Below are positions 8,598 to 16,773 of a DNA stretch of 64,000 bases, piece after piece (position 1 is the first letter of the stretch; every line of letters begins with the position of its first letter). A program made the translations under genes and the position numbers. The notes under the pieces are model-generated. The model did no database searches and was not told where the DNA came from. It saw only the letters and a list, made by a program, of their open reading frames with translations. The stretch lies in assembly GCF_030012215.1 (NCBI RefSeq), contig NZ_JASCXX010000010.1, forward strand, positions 62,001 to 126,000. The letters run 5' to 3'. The DNA is from Anaerobaca lacustris (GTDB lineage: Bacteria; Planctomycetota; Phycisphaerae; Sedimentisphaerales; Anaerobacaceae).

Positions 8598-9470
8598 TTG
8601 AGTACGCTTACGAAGGTTCTGATTGTCCTGCTGACAGTCTTTTCCATCTTCCTGTGCGGCATCGTGGTGACGTACGTCGCCAATGCGACCAACCAGAAGG
8701 AGCGGGCCGACAAGCTGGACCGAGACTGGCGGGCCGCCCGCACGGCGCGGGAAGCCGCTCAGAACGATCTGGTGGCGGCCAAGGAAGAGGCCGACCAGAT
8801 GCGGCGGGACCTGGACGCCCAGATGAGCGGGCTGAAAGTGACGATCTCCGATCTCCAGGCCAAGCTCGAAAGCGTCCAGCGGGAGAACACCCAGATGGCC
8901 CAGCGGGTCCGGGACATGGGCGCCTCGGTGCAGCAGGCCAACGAGTTGCAGGCCAGCCAGATGCAGCAGTCGCAGACGGCCCAGCAGCAGGTGGCCGCCC
9001 TCGAGGCCGAGCGGACGCGGCTGAGCAAGGAACTGGCCGAGACCGATCAGGCGCTGCTGGAGAAGATGGCCATCGTCGTGCAACTGGAAGAGAAATACCG
9101 GCAACTGACCGAGGCGAATCAGGACCTTGAGTCACGTCTGAATCAGTACCTGCGTCAGTACGGCAAGACCGCGGCGGCCCCGGTCCCGGTGACGCAGCGA
9201 ACCGGGATCGTCCAGCCGGCCGCTCCGGCCGCTCGCGACATCAATCTAACGGCGCGCGTCACCGCCGTGGATATCCGCAATTCGCTGGCCGAGCTGTCGA
9301 TCGGTTCGGCCGCCGGCGTCCGGCCGGACATGCGGTTCCACGTCACCAGAGACCAGCAGTACGTCTGTGACGTTCGGATCCTCGAAGTCGGGCCCGACCA
9401 GTCGGTCGGCATCCTCGAGAGGATTCAGATACCGCCTCGCGTCGGCGACGCGGCCGCAACCAATCTGTGA
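8598..9470 (+). CDS. membrane-anchored coiled-coil protein upstream of mreB
   Basis: A 290-aa protein not recognised by name. One N-terminal membrane helix (about residues 5-28, VLIVLLTVFSIFLCGIVVTYV) is followed by a long heptad-rich coiled coil (about 33-170). A linker containing AAAPVPV comes next, then a small C-terminal domain (about 200-290, DINLTARVTAVDIRNSLAELSIGSAAGVRPDMRFHV). That domain recalls the beta-barrel of MreC-like proteins. The start is TTG at 8598, with AAAGGAG at 8585-8591. It sits upstream of mreB in the same direction, so a role in cell shape or envelope scaffolding is plausible but inferred. Confidence 0.8.
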   Translation: MSTLTKVLIVLLTVFSIFLCGIVVTYVANATNQKERADKLDRDWRAARTAREAAQNDLVAAKEEADQMRRDLDAQMSGLKVTISDLQAKLESVQRENTQMAQRVRDMGASVQQANELQASQMQQSQTAQQQVAALEAERTRLSKELAETDQALLEKMAIVVQLEEKYRQLTEANQDLESRLNQYLRQYGKTAAAPVPVTQRTGIVQPAAPAARDINLTARVTAVDIRNSLAELSIGSAAGVRPDMRFHVTRDQQYVCDVRILEVGPDQSVGILERIQIPPRVGDAAATNL

Positions 9471-9486
9471 GATGAACCCTTCGCGA

Positions 9487-9505
9487 GGGGCCCCGCACGG
9501 GCCCC
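9487..9505 (+). terminator. GC-rich hairpin after the coiled-coil gene
   Basis: GGGGCCC (9487-9493), loop CGCAC, GGGCCCC (9499-9505), with flanking GCGA/TTCGC extending the stem. No T-run follows, so it may attenuate rather than terminate transcription into the small ORF and mreB. Confidence 0.4.
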
Positions 9506-9535
9506 TTCGCTTGAATGCCGGGAGGTTGTTCCAGC

Positions 9536-9691
9536 ATGAGTGCAATGCCTCAACGCTCCGCCCAGATCGCTGTGCCCAGCAATCTCTACACGGCCATCCT
9601 GGCCGTCGCCTTCGGCGCGGTGCTGGCGACCGCCGCCTTCGTCGCCTACCAATGCTACAGCCAGTACGGCACGATTTTTGGCATGCCCTGA
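9536..9691 (+). CDS. small membrane protein (51 aa)
   Basis: ATG at 9536 to TGA at 9689-9691 encodes MSAMPQRSAQIAVPSNLY, then a single hydrophobic helix (about residues 19-39), then a short tail ending in QYGTIFGMP. GGAGG at 9521-9525 is 10 nt upstream. It lies between the coiled-coil gene and mreB on the same strand. No family was recognised. Position and topology suggest a small accessory of the rod-shape operon, but this is inference. It is short enough to be missed by length-filtered gene callers. Confidence 0.6.
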   Translation: MSAMPQRSAQIAVPSNLYTAILAVAFGAVLATAAFVAYQCYSQYGTIFGMP

Positions 9692-9763
9692 CAGAATCCT
9701 CTTGACGATCTCGCCCTCCGGCCGCGACAATATCCAATGGCCAGCAGAGAAAGGAGTCGCCTC

Positions 9764-10819
9764 GTGCTATTGGATTCGATCCTCGGCATGTTCAGTATGG
9801 ATATGGGTATCGACCTCGGTACCTGTTCGACCCTGGTGTGCGTCCGGGACAAGGGCATCGTCCTGAACGAGCCATCGGTGGTCGCGGTCCGCAAAGGGAC
9901 CAATATCGTCCTGAACGACGGGGAGGCGGTGGGCCTGGTGGCCCGCGAGATGCTCGGCAAGACCCCCGGCTCGATCAGTGCAATCCGTCCGCTCAAGGAC
10001 GGGGTCATCAGCGACTTCGAAGTCACCGAGGCGATGCTGAGCTATTTCATCCGCAAAGTGCACGGGCGGGGCGGCCTGGTTCGTCCACGCGTGGTCATCG
10101 CGGTCCCCAGCGGCATCACCGCCGTCGAGCGCCGCGCCGTGGTCGACAGCGCCGAGCGGGCCGGCGCCCGCAAGGTGTATCTCGTCGATGAGCCCATGGC
10201 CGCCGGGATCGGGGCCGGACTGCCCATCACCGAGCCGACCGCCTCGATGATCGTCGACATCGGCGGCGGCACCACCGAGGTGGCCATCATGAGTCTGGCC
10301 GACATCGCGACCGCCGAGTCCATTCGCATCGGCGGCGACGACATGGACGAGGCCGTGATCAACCACCTCAAGAAGACGTACAATCTCCTGATCGGCGAGG
10401 CGAGGGCCGAGAAGGTCAAGATCGCCATCGGCTCGGCCGCCCCGCTGGACGAGGAGCTGACGATGGAGATCGCCGGACGCGACACCATCAGCGGCCTGCC
10501 CCGCAAGATCGTGATCACCAGCGAGGAGATTCGCGAGGCGCTGAAAGACCCCATCACCGCGATCATCGACGCGGTCACGACGACGCTGGAGAGGGCCGAG
10601 CCGGAACTGGCGGCCGACCTGATCGACAACGGCATCCATATCTGCGGCGGAGGCTCCTGCCTGCGCGGGCTGGACATCGTCCTGAAGAACGCCACGGGAC
10701 TGACGGTCCACACCGTCGAGGACCCGCTCAGTTGCGTCGCCCGGGGCACGAGTGTCTACCTGGAAAACCTCGAGATATGGAAAGACACGATGGATCACAG
10801 CGAACGAGGGTGGGAGTAA
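9764..10819 (+). CDS. mreB: rod-shape determining protein MreB (actin-like)
   Basis: Bacterial actin homologue that polymerises under the membrane and guides lateral cell-wall synthesis. It has phosphate-1 MGIDLGTCSTLVCV and IVLNEPSVVA. Also present are VIAVPSGITAVERRAV, LVDEPMAAGIGAGLPI, phosphate-2 IVDIGGGTTEVAIMSL and the adenosine motif ICGGGSCLRGLD. Length is about 351 aa from GTG 9764, chosen because AAGGAG (9751-9756) is 7 nt upstream. The in-frame ATG at 9737 would add nine residues and lacks a binding site. It heads the order mreB-mreC-mreD-PBP2. The presence of the full rod complex is notable, since many planctomycetes lack parts of it. Confidence 0.96.
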   Translation: MLLDSILGMFSMDMGIDLGTCSTLVCVRDKGIVLNEPSVVAVRKGTNIVLNDGEAVGLVAREMLGKTPGSISAIRPLKDGVISDFEVTEAMLSYFIRKVHGRGGLVRPRVVIAVPSGITAVERRAVVDSAERAGARKVYLVDEPMAAGIGAGLPITEPTASMIVDIGGGTTEVAIMSLADIATAESIRIGGDDMDEAVINHLKKTYNLLIGEARAEKVKIAIGSAAPLDEELTMEIAGRDTISGLPRKIVITSEEIREALKDPITAIIDAVTTTLERAEPELAADLIDNGIHICGGGSCLRGLDIVLKNATGLTVHTVEDPLSCVARGTSVYLENLEIWKDTMDHSERGWE

Positions 10820-10896
10820 CAGCGTAATCGTATCGGCCGCCCTGCTCGTGGCCGAGGCGGTGGGCGGTCGTCGCCGTATCCAGTGAGCCGATCCTT

Positions 10897-11751
10897 ATGA
10901 CACGCAATTGGGTCAAAACATCCAAGCGAATGATGCTCACCTATTTCGTGCTGGGGGGATTGATCTTTCTGTTCAGCCCCCCGCGTCTGACCGGCAGGCT
11001 TCAGTTGGCGTACGCGCGCCTGTTCAGTTGGCCCCTGTCGGTCGGTCGGCAGGTGACGGTGGCGTCGCGGACGGCCCCGGGGATTGACCTGGGCCGCCCG
11101 AGCGATTACACCAGCGCCATCGACGCCCATCGGCAGTTGCAGGACCGCCTGGCGAACCTCGAGGCCCAGCACCGCAAGCTGCGCAACCATCTGGCCAACC
11201 GCGAGGCCCAGTTGGACCAGGCGCAGCGCAAGATCGACGAGCTGGCCCGCCTTCGGAACGTTCCGGAGTGGAATCGCATGAGCTTCCAGCAGGCCGGGAT
11301 CATCGCCGTCAGCGGGCAGACGCAGAGCGAGCTGATGATCGACCGGGGCCAGGACGACGGCCTGGCGGTCGGGCAGTACGTCCTGGGCGACCTGAGCATG
11401 ATCGGGGTTGTCTCGGCCGTCTCGACCCAGACGGCGCGGATCAAACTGGTCACCGACCCGACGTCGCGGATTCCCGTTCGCATCGAGCAGTTGGACGCGC
11501 GAGGCGTCATGGAGGGCCGGAGCTCCGGAACGGCGGAGATCTCGCAGGTCCCCGCCCGGCAGCAGGCCCGCCCGGGCGACCGCGTCTACGCCCTGAACAC
11601 CCCGGGGTTTCCGAGCGTCCCGATCGTGACGGCCGAGGTCGTCGATTCCCGCCGCGACCCGGACAACCCGATGCTGTGGAGCATCCGGGTGCGGCCGGTT
11701 TGTGACCTGGCCAACCTGACGAACGTGGCCGTCATCGTCTCCGGAAAGTGA
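10897..11751 (+). CDS. mreC: rod-shape determining protein MreC
   Basis: A 284-aa protein with one N-terminal membrane helix (about residues 12-27), a coiled coil (about 75-115) and the double beta-barrel domain. The barrel is seen in the order AGIIAVSGQTQSELMIDRGQDDGLAVGQYVLG, then GVVSAVSTQTARIKLVTDP, PGDRVYALNTPGFPSVPIV and a final VIVSGK. MreC links cytoplasmic MreB to periplasmic PBP2. It follows mreB by 77 bp and precedes mreD by 56 bp. The ATG at 10897 has only a weak ribosome-binding site. Confidence 0.93.
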   Translation: MTRNWVKTSKRMMLTYFVLGGLIFLFSPPRLTGRLQLAYARLFSWPLSVGRQVTVASRTAPGIDLGRPSDYTSAIDAHRQLQDRLANLEAQHRKLRNHLANREAQLDQAQRKIDELARLRNVPEWNRMSFQQAGIIAVSGQTQSELMIDRGQDDGLAVGQYVLGDLSMIGVVSAVSTQTARIKLVTDPTSRIPVRIEQLDARGVMEGRSSGTAEISQVPARQQARPGDRVYALNTPGFPSVPIVTAEVVDSRRDPDNPMLWSIRVRPVCDLANLTNVAVIVSGK

Positions 11752-11807
11752 TGGCGTCCGAGGCCTCCAACACGACCGCTGCCGCAACCGGCCGGAGGTG
11801 TGCCTGA

Positions 11808-12320
11808 ATGCGTTGGCTTCGGTTTGCCGTGCTCGTTGTCGTCGCCGCCATCCTGCAAACGACGTTCGTGGACATGATCTGGGTCCTCGACGCCAGTATC
11901 AAGCCGGATCTGCTGCTGATCCTGCTGGTGTTCTTCGCCGTGCGCTGCGACCCGACTGACGCCGTCATCACATCGTTCGTCCTCGGCTTCGCCGCCGACC
12001 TGGCCAGCCCGACCACGGGGTTCATGGGGCCGAGGATCCTCAGCTTCGGCGTCTTCGGGACCCTGCTCAACAACCTGCACAACGTGATCGCCATCCAACG
12101 CCTGCCCTACCAGGGGGCCGCCATTTTCGTCATGGGCATCGTCACCGCCGTCGCCAGCCACCTGCTCAGCTATCTGCGGGCCGAGCCGATGGCGTTCAGC
12201 ATCGCCCGGCAGTGCTTCTTGCAGCCGGCCCTGTCGGGCGTCATCGGGCCGTTCCTGTTCCTGCCGGTGAACTGGTGGATGCACATGAACGGCGCGAGGC
12301 GCAGACGTCGCAAGCATTAG
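11808..12320 (+). CDS. mreD: rod-shape determining protein MreD
   Basis: A 170-aa integral membrane protein with four to five hydrophobic segments, including LRFAVLVVVAAILQTTFVDMI. It also has the MreD-like pattern KPDLLLILLVFFAVR...VLGFAADLASPTTGFMG. MreD couples MreC to the elongation complex. GGAGG at 11794-11798 supports the ATG at 11808. It lies between mreC and the PBP2 gene, with a 16-bp gap to the latter. Confidence 0.9.
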   Translation: MRWLRFAVLVVVAAILQTTFVDMIWVLDASIKPDLLLILLVFFAVRCDPTDAVITSFVLGFAADLASPTTGFMGPRILSFGVFGTLLNNLHNVIAIQRLPYQGAAIFVMGIVTAVASHLLSYLRAEPMAFSIARQCFLQPALSGVIGPFLFLPVNWWMHMNGARRRRRKH

Positions 12321-12336
12321 GTCGAATCGAGTCGCC

Positions 12337-14478
12337 ATGTACGACAAACGGGTCAAGATATTCATCGGCATGGGCCTGTCGCTTCTGCTGATCGCCCTGC
12401 TACGGCTGGTGCAGATGCAGTTGCTGGCCGATTCCTCCCTCCAGGACGAGATCGCCGCCCTCAAGCGCCAGCGAGGCCGCTCCCGCCAGCTCAACACCCT
12501 TCGCGGCCAGATCCTCGACCGAAAAGGCCGCGTCCTCGCCACCGACAGCCCCCAGTTCCAGATCGCCGTCGATTACCGCCTCACCCGATTCTACGACGAC
12601 CGCGTCGTCGAGGCGATGGAGCTGCTGGCCCGCGACCGGACCAATCCCTCGGTCCTGTACGACCTGCAGAAGGAGGTCGAGGCCAAACGCAGCGACCTGC
12701 AACGGATCATCCACGATTGCAGCGCCTTCGGCGCCGACCCGAACGCCATCGAGAGGCGAATCCGAAGTCTCAACGACGAGAAGTGGAACCTCCGGACGTT
12801 CATCGCCTGGGTCCGCGGCGGGCCCGACCCCAATCTCGTGGCCCGCTACGGCGGCCGCATCAACAGCATCCCCCCGTCCGAGGCCGAGGTCGATTTCGAG
12901 CGACGCTATCCCGACCGCGCCGACCGGCTGCGGCGCATCGCCCGCGTCGACGACCTCGCCGGCATGTACGACAGCGAGCCCCTGCTCGAACTGGAAACCG
13001 AAGACGACATCTTCGCCGCCCAGATCGAGTTCATGGACATCAACGACGTCAGCATCGTCCCCAAGGGCCAGCGGCAATACCCCTATGGATCGACCGCCGC
13101 CCAGACCATCGGCTGGGTCGGTCCGGCCGAAGCCGACCACTACACCGAGCTGCTCAAGCACGACCGCCTCGCCAGCTACCGCGAAGGCGAAGTCTGCGGA
13201 CGACGCCCCGGCGTCGAATACGTCTGCGAGGCCATCCTGCGAGGCCGACGAGGCGAGCTGGTCTACGACATCGACCGCAAGCTCATCCGCCAGAGCGAGA
13301 CCGTCTTCGGCAAGGACGTCCAACTGACCCTCGACATCGAGCTCCAGCGACGGATCGAGAACTACATCACCGACCGGACCCTCAACCCCAACTACCTCGC
13401 CCCCTCGTCGGTCGTGGTGATCCAGGTCCGCACCGGCGACGTCCTCGCCCTCGTCTCGACCCCCACCTACGATCTCAATCGCGTCCGCTACGACTACGGC
13501 GCCCTGATGGGCGATCCGAACCACCCGCTGTGGAATCGGGCAATCAGCCAGCAATATCCGCCCGGCTCGTCCATCAAGCCCCTCATCCTGATCGCCGGAC
13601 TTGAGGAAAAGGTCGTCGCCGCCGACGAGATCATCTCGTGCCCTTCGGCGCCGGCGCCACCCGGATGGCCCAACTGCCTGATCTACAGGAACAATCGCTT
13701 CGGCCACGACGTTCGCTGGGACAACATTGCCCGAAACGCGATCAAGGGTAGTTGCAACATCTACTTCACGCACGCCGCCGACCGCCTCGACCGGGCTGCG
13801 CTCCAGCAATGGCTCTACCGCTTCGGTTACGGACACCGCGTCCCGCTGAACTACCCCCCCGCGCCCTCCGACGAAATCGAGCCCCGACAACTGATCCAGG
13901 CCCAGGGCCAGATCAGTTGGAAACGTCCGGAGACGACCATCGCTTCCTTCGAGGACATCCCGGCGCTACGCGACGTGGACAAGCGCCTCTTCGGCATCGG
14001 CCAGGGCAACCTCTGGGCCAGCCCCCTCCAGGTGGCCAACTCTTTCGCCACACTCGCTCGCGGCGGCCTCGCCCGCCCGCCGCGCCTGTTCCTGCAACCC
14101 CAAACGCCCGGACGGCCCGAGGAAACCGTCGATCTCAACATCTCGCCCGAGACCTTGCAGGTGGTCTACGATGGAATGAACGCCGTCGTCAACGAGACCG
14201 GCGGCTCGGGGCAGAATGCCTTTCGACCCAGCGGACTGGCACGCCAGGGCGTCAAAGTCCTCGGCAAGACCGGTTCGACGGAACGGCCTTACCATGCCTG
14301 GTTCGCCGGCTTCGCCGAAGACGATGAAGGCGCTAAGATCGCCTTCGCCGTCCTCATCGAAGGCGGCCAGCAAGGCTCCCGCGACGCCGCACCCGTCGCC
14401 CGCGACGTCATCCAGTTCTGCGTCGACGCCGGCTATGTCGGCACCCCCTCCGATATGCCCATCCCCACCCGCCCGTAG
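12337..14478 (+). CDS. mrdA: penicillin-binding protein 2 (elongation transpeptidase)
   Basis: A class B PBP of 713 aa that cross-links peptidoglycan during elongation. It has an N-terminal anchor (about residues 7-30) and the dimerisation-domain motif LRGQILDRKGRVLA (about 55-68). The transpeptidase motifs are SSIK (S411-K414), SCN in KGSCNIYF and KTGS in VLGKTGSTE. The linker (about 100-230) is longer than in E. coli PBP2 and rich in charged residues. It completes the mreBCD operon. Its 3' end faces ftsI across a repeat-filled 180-bp spacer. Confidence 0.94.
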   Translation: MYDKRVKIFIGMGLSLLLIALLRLVQMQLLADSSLQDEIAALKRQRGRSRQLNTLRGQILDRKGRVLATDSPQFQIAVDYRLTRFYDDRVVEAMELLARDRTNPSVLYDLQKEVEAKRSDLQRIIHDCSAFGADPNAIERRIRSLNDEKWNLRTFIAWVRGGPDPNLVARYGGRINSIPPSEAEVDFERRYPDRADRLRRIARVDDLAGMYDSEPLLELETEDDIFAAQIEFMDINDVSIVPKGQRQYPYGSTAAQTIGWVGPAEADHYTELLKHDRLASYREGEVCGRRPGVEYVCEAILRGRRGELVYDIDRKLIRQSETVFGKDVQLTLDIELQRRIENYITDRTLNPNYLAPSSVVVIQVRTGDVLALVSTPTYDLNRVRYDYGALMGDPNHPLWNRAISQQYPPGSSIKPLILIAGLEEKVVAADEIISCPSAPAPPGWPNCLIYRNNRFGHDVRWDNIARNAIKGSCNIYFTHAADRLDRAALQQWLYRFGYGHRVPLNYPPAPSDEIEPRQLIQAQGQISWKRPETTIASFEDIPALRDVDKRLFGIGQGNLWASPLQVANSFATLARGGLARPPRLFLQPQTPGRPEETVDLNISPETLQVVYDGMNAVVNETGGSGQNAFRPSGLARQGVKVLGKTGSTERPYHAWFAGFAEDDEGAKIAFAVLIEGGQQGSRDAAPVARDVIQFCVDAGYVGTPSDMPIPTRP

Positions 14479-14500
14479 CACAGCGCAGGTTTGGGCCTGG

Positions 14501-14627
14501 CCGTTTGTAGTGACGCCGTAAGGCGTTACTCGTTTGTAGTGACCCGCCTGCGGCGGGTTATTCCCCTTCTATGGAGTCTATGCCCCTTCGACAAGCTCAG
14601 AGCCCGCCCTGAACAGCGTTGAAGGGG
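14501..14627. repeat. block of three palindromic repeat elements between convergent genes
   Basis: Two units begin with the same CGTTTGTAGTGAC. The first folds as AGTGACGCC-GTAA-GGCGTTACT (14509-14530, one mismatch). The second folds as GACCCGCC-TGC-GGCGGGTT (14541-14559). A third, CCCCTTCGAC (14583-14592) with GTTGAAGGGG (14618-14627), encloses AAGCTCAGAGC. CACTACGAAC follows at about 14643, and the same string occurs near 8296. These look like REP-type intergenic elements and could act as a bidirectional terminator. Confidence 0.7.
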
Positions 14628-14658
14628 CCGGCTCTGACGGGCACACTACGAACGGCCG

Positions 14659-16464
14659 TCAGGGGCGGCCGGCGCGGGCGATGGTTTCGCTGTCGGCGGG
14701 TTTCTGGGGGCCTTCGAGATAGGTCAGGGTCCGTTCGATGATCGCGCCGGCGACGGGGGCCGCGATGGTGCCGCCGGTGTAGCCCTTGCGCAACGCGTAG
14801 TTGGGCCGCCGATAGGAGACGAGTACGACGATCCGTGGGTCCTCGGCCGGCGCGCCGCCCATGAACGAGGCGACGTAGGCCCGCTCCTCGTACCCGCGAC
14901 CGTCGCTGCGGGCCAGTTGGGCGGTGCCCGTCTTTCCGAAGACCTGCCACCGGTCGAGCTGCGCCCTTCGGCCGGTGCCGTCGTTGACCACGGCGGTCAT
15001 GGCGTCCTGAACGATCCACCTGGCAACCTCCGGCTTGATGACGTAGCCGACGCGCAGGGCCGGCGGCCGGACATCGATCACCGAGCCGTCCGGCTCGACG
15101 ATCGCCCGGATCACGTGCGGACGCACCAGACGCCCGCCGTTGGCCAGCATGCACAGCGCCCGCACGAGCTGCATGGCGGTGACCGAGATCTCCTGCCCGA
15201 ACGGAATGCGGGTGATGCTGTAGCCGGTCCACTCCGACGGCGGCCGAAGCAGTCCCTCGCCCTCGCCCGGCAAGTCGATCCCGATCCGCTTGCCGAACCC
15301 GAACAGGGTCAGGCCCTCATAAAGCCGCTCGGCGCCCATCCGCTGGCCCAGCTTGGCCATGCCGATATTGCTCGAATTCTGGAGGATCTCGCGCAGGGTC
15401 AGGTCGCCGAACCCCTGGCGATACTCCCCGATCCGCCCGAACCCCCGGCCGCGATAGTTGCCGTGCTCGCAGAAGATCGTCTCGTGCGTGTTGACCACCC
15501 CCGTGTCCAGGGCGATCGCGGCGGTGAACGGCTTGATGATGCTGCCCGGCTCGTACTGGTCCGTCAGCACCCGGTTCAGAAAATGGTTCGGATCGGTCCG
15601 CCCCGACTGCGCCGGGTCGAAGTCGGGCAGCGAGACCATCGCCAGGATCGCCCCCGAACGCGGGTCGGCCACCACCGCCAGGGCCGCCTGCGACTCGAAC
15701 GCCTTGTGCTGCTTGAGCAGCTCTTCTCGGACGAACTGCTGGATCGTGGTGTCGATCGTCAGGATGACGCTGTCGCCGTTGGTGGGCATGCCGTTGTCGC
15801 CGCTGCGCTGTCCGACGGCAAACGACAGCGGACGCCGCTGCACATCGACGAAGAAGACGTGCCGGGCCCCCTCGCCGCGCAGCTCGCGGTCGAACTCATA
15901 TTCGATGCCCCCAAGTCCGCGATTGTCGGCGCTGATATAGCCGATCATGTGCGAGGCCAGCCGGCCCATCGGATAGTGCCGTTGCCAGCCGTACTGGATG
16001 CCAACACCGCGAATCGCTCGCGCCGCCTCCGCCTGCCCGGCGTCGATGCCCGCGGCGATCGGCGCATAGCGCGACCCCGCCCGGTCCAGGATCATCTTGC
16101 ATATCTCGTGCGCCGGCTCATCGAGAATCGACGCCAGGGCGCTGGCCGTCTCCTTCGGGTCGTCGACAATCATCGGATCGACGAAGACCGTGCGAATCTG
16201 GTTGCTGGCCGCCAGCACGCGCCCGCGAGAGTCCAGGATCGCGCCGCGCTGCGGCTCCAGCGGCAGATAGGCGCACTGCTGGCGAAGGCTCAACTGCGTG
16301 TAGTGGTCGGCCGCGGCATATTGAAGATGGTAGCAACGCCAGCCCAGGCCCAGAAACGCCAGAACGACCACAGAGCCGACCGCCGTAATGGTGATCCGCT
16401 CGCGCCGTGCATCGGCGCTCTCGGCCGTGGTGGGACCCGAATTGTCTGCCTGCCCCGTTCGCAT
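14659..16464 (-). CDS. ftsI: septal penicillin-binding protein 3 (FtsI)
   Basis: A class B transpeptidase for septum synthesis, about 601 aa. A cytoplasmic tail and membrane helix (TITAVGSVVVLAFLGLGW) are followed by LEPQRGAILDSRGRVLA. The active-site SIIK is in YEPGSIIKPFTAAIALD, the SSN motif in QNSSNIGMAKL and KTGT in VFGKTGTAQ. The start is placed at ATG 16464 (MRTGQADN). A longer frame to 16533 crosses a 9-bp tandem repeat and lacks a good binding site. It is the last gene of the division cluster. A C-terminal PASTA domain is not apparent. Confidence 0.93.
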   Translation of the reverse strand: MRTGQADNSGPTTAESADARRERITITAVGSVVVLAFLGLGWRCYHLQYAAADHYTQLSLRQQCAYLPLEPQRGAILDSRGRVLAASNQIRTVFVDPMIVDDPKETASALASILDEPAHEICKMILDRAGSRYAPIAAGIDAGQAEAARAIRGVGIQYGWQRHYPMGRLASHMIGYISADNRGLGGIEYEFDRELRGEGARHVFFVDVQRRPLSFAVGQRSGDNGMPTNGDSVILTIDTTIQQFVREELLKQHKAFESQAALAVVADPRSGAILAMVSLPDFDPAQSGRTDPNHFLNRVLTDQYEPGSIIKPFTAAIALDTGVVNTHETIFCEHGNYRGRGFGRIGEYRQGFGDLTLREILQNSSNIGMAKLGQRMGAERLYEGLTLFGFGKRIGIDLPGEGEGLLRPPSEWTGYSITRIPFGQEISVTAMQLVRALCMLANGGRLVRPHVIRAIVEPDGSVIDVRPPALRVGYVIKPEVARWIVQDAMTAVVNDGTGRRAQLDRWQVFGKTGTAQLARSDGRGYEERAYVASFMGGAPAEDPRIVVLVSYRRPNYALRKGYTGGTIAAPVAGAIIERTLTYLEGPQKPADSETIARAGRP

Positions 16465-16502
16465 CGCGTTCGACCTTACTGTCGTATCTCGGCTGTTCTT
16501 AT

Positions 16503-16538
16503 CGGCCCTATAGGTCCAATAGGACCTATACACCTATC
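16503..16538. repeat. 9-bp tandem repeat (RGGACCNAT-type), ftsL-ftsI junction
   Basis: Degenerate 9-bp units (CGGCCCTAT, AGGTCCAAT, AGGACCTAT) fill most of the spacer between ftsL and ftsI and run into the last codons of ftsL. Related arrays are at 41172-41199 and 58464-58510. Confidence 0.65.
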
Positions 16539-16749
16539 GCTCCAATTGCTGTGACACCGAAGCGGGGTTCGTCAGCACCTCGACTTGAAGCTGTTTGCGC
16601 CACAGCTCCTGCTGGAGACGGCGCTGTTCGACCGTGCAGGTCCGAAGCGTATAAAACGCACGGCGGTTGGCGCCGCGCATGTGGACGGCCACGATCAACG
16701 TGGCCGCGAAGAAGAGGATGACAAAGGCAAAACACAATCGAGAGGCCAT
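16534..16749 (-). CDS. ftsL: FtsL-like division protein
   Basis: A 71-aa bitopic protein with a short cytoplasmic start and one membrane helix (about residues 3-22, LCFAFVILFFAATLIVAVHM). A heptad-patterned periplasmic segment (TLRTCTVEQRRLQQELWRKQLQVEVLT) follows. FtsL is too divergent to call by sequence. Topology, size and position directly upstream of ftsI in the mraZ-rsmH cluster make it the natural candidate. It would recruit the FtsQB/FtsWI complex. The last codons overlap a 9-bp tandem repeat, so the C-terminus may vary between strains. Confidence 0.7.
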   Translation of the reverse strand: MASRLCFAFVILFFAATLIVAVHMRGANRRAFYTLRTCTVEQRRLQQELWRKQLQVEVLTNPASVSQQLER

Positions 16750-16773
16750 GGACTCCCCGCCGCCGTCGGCCCC

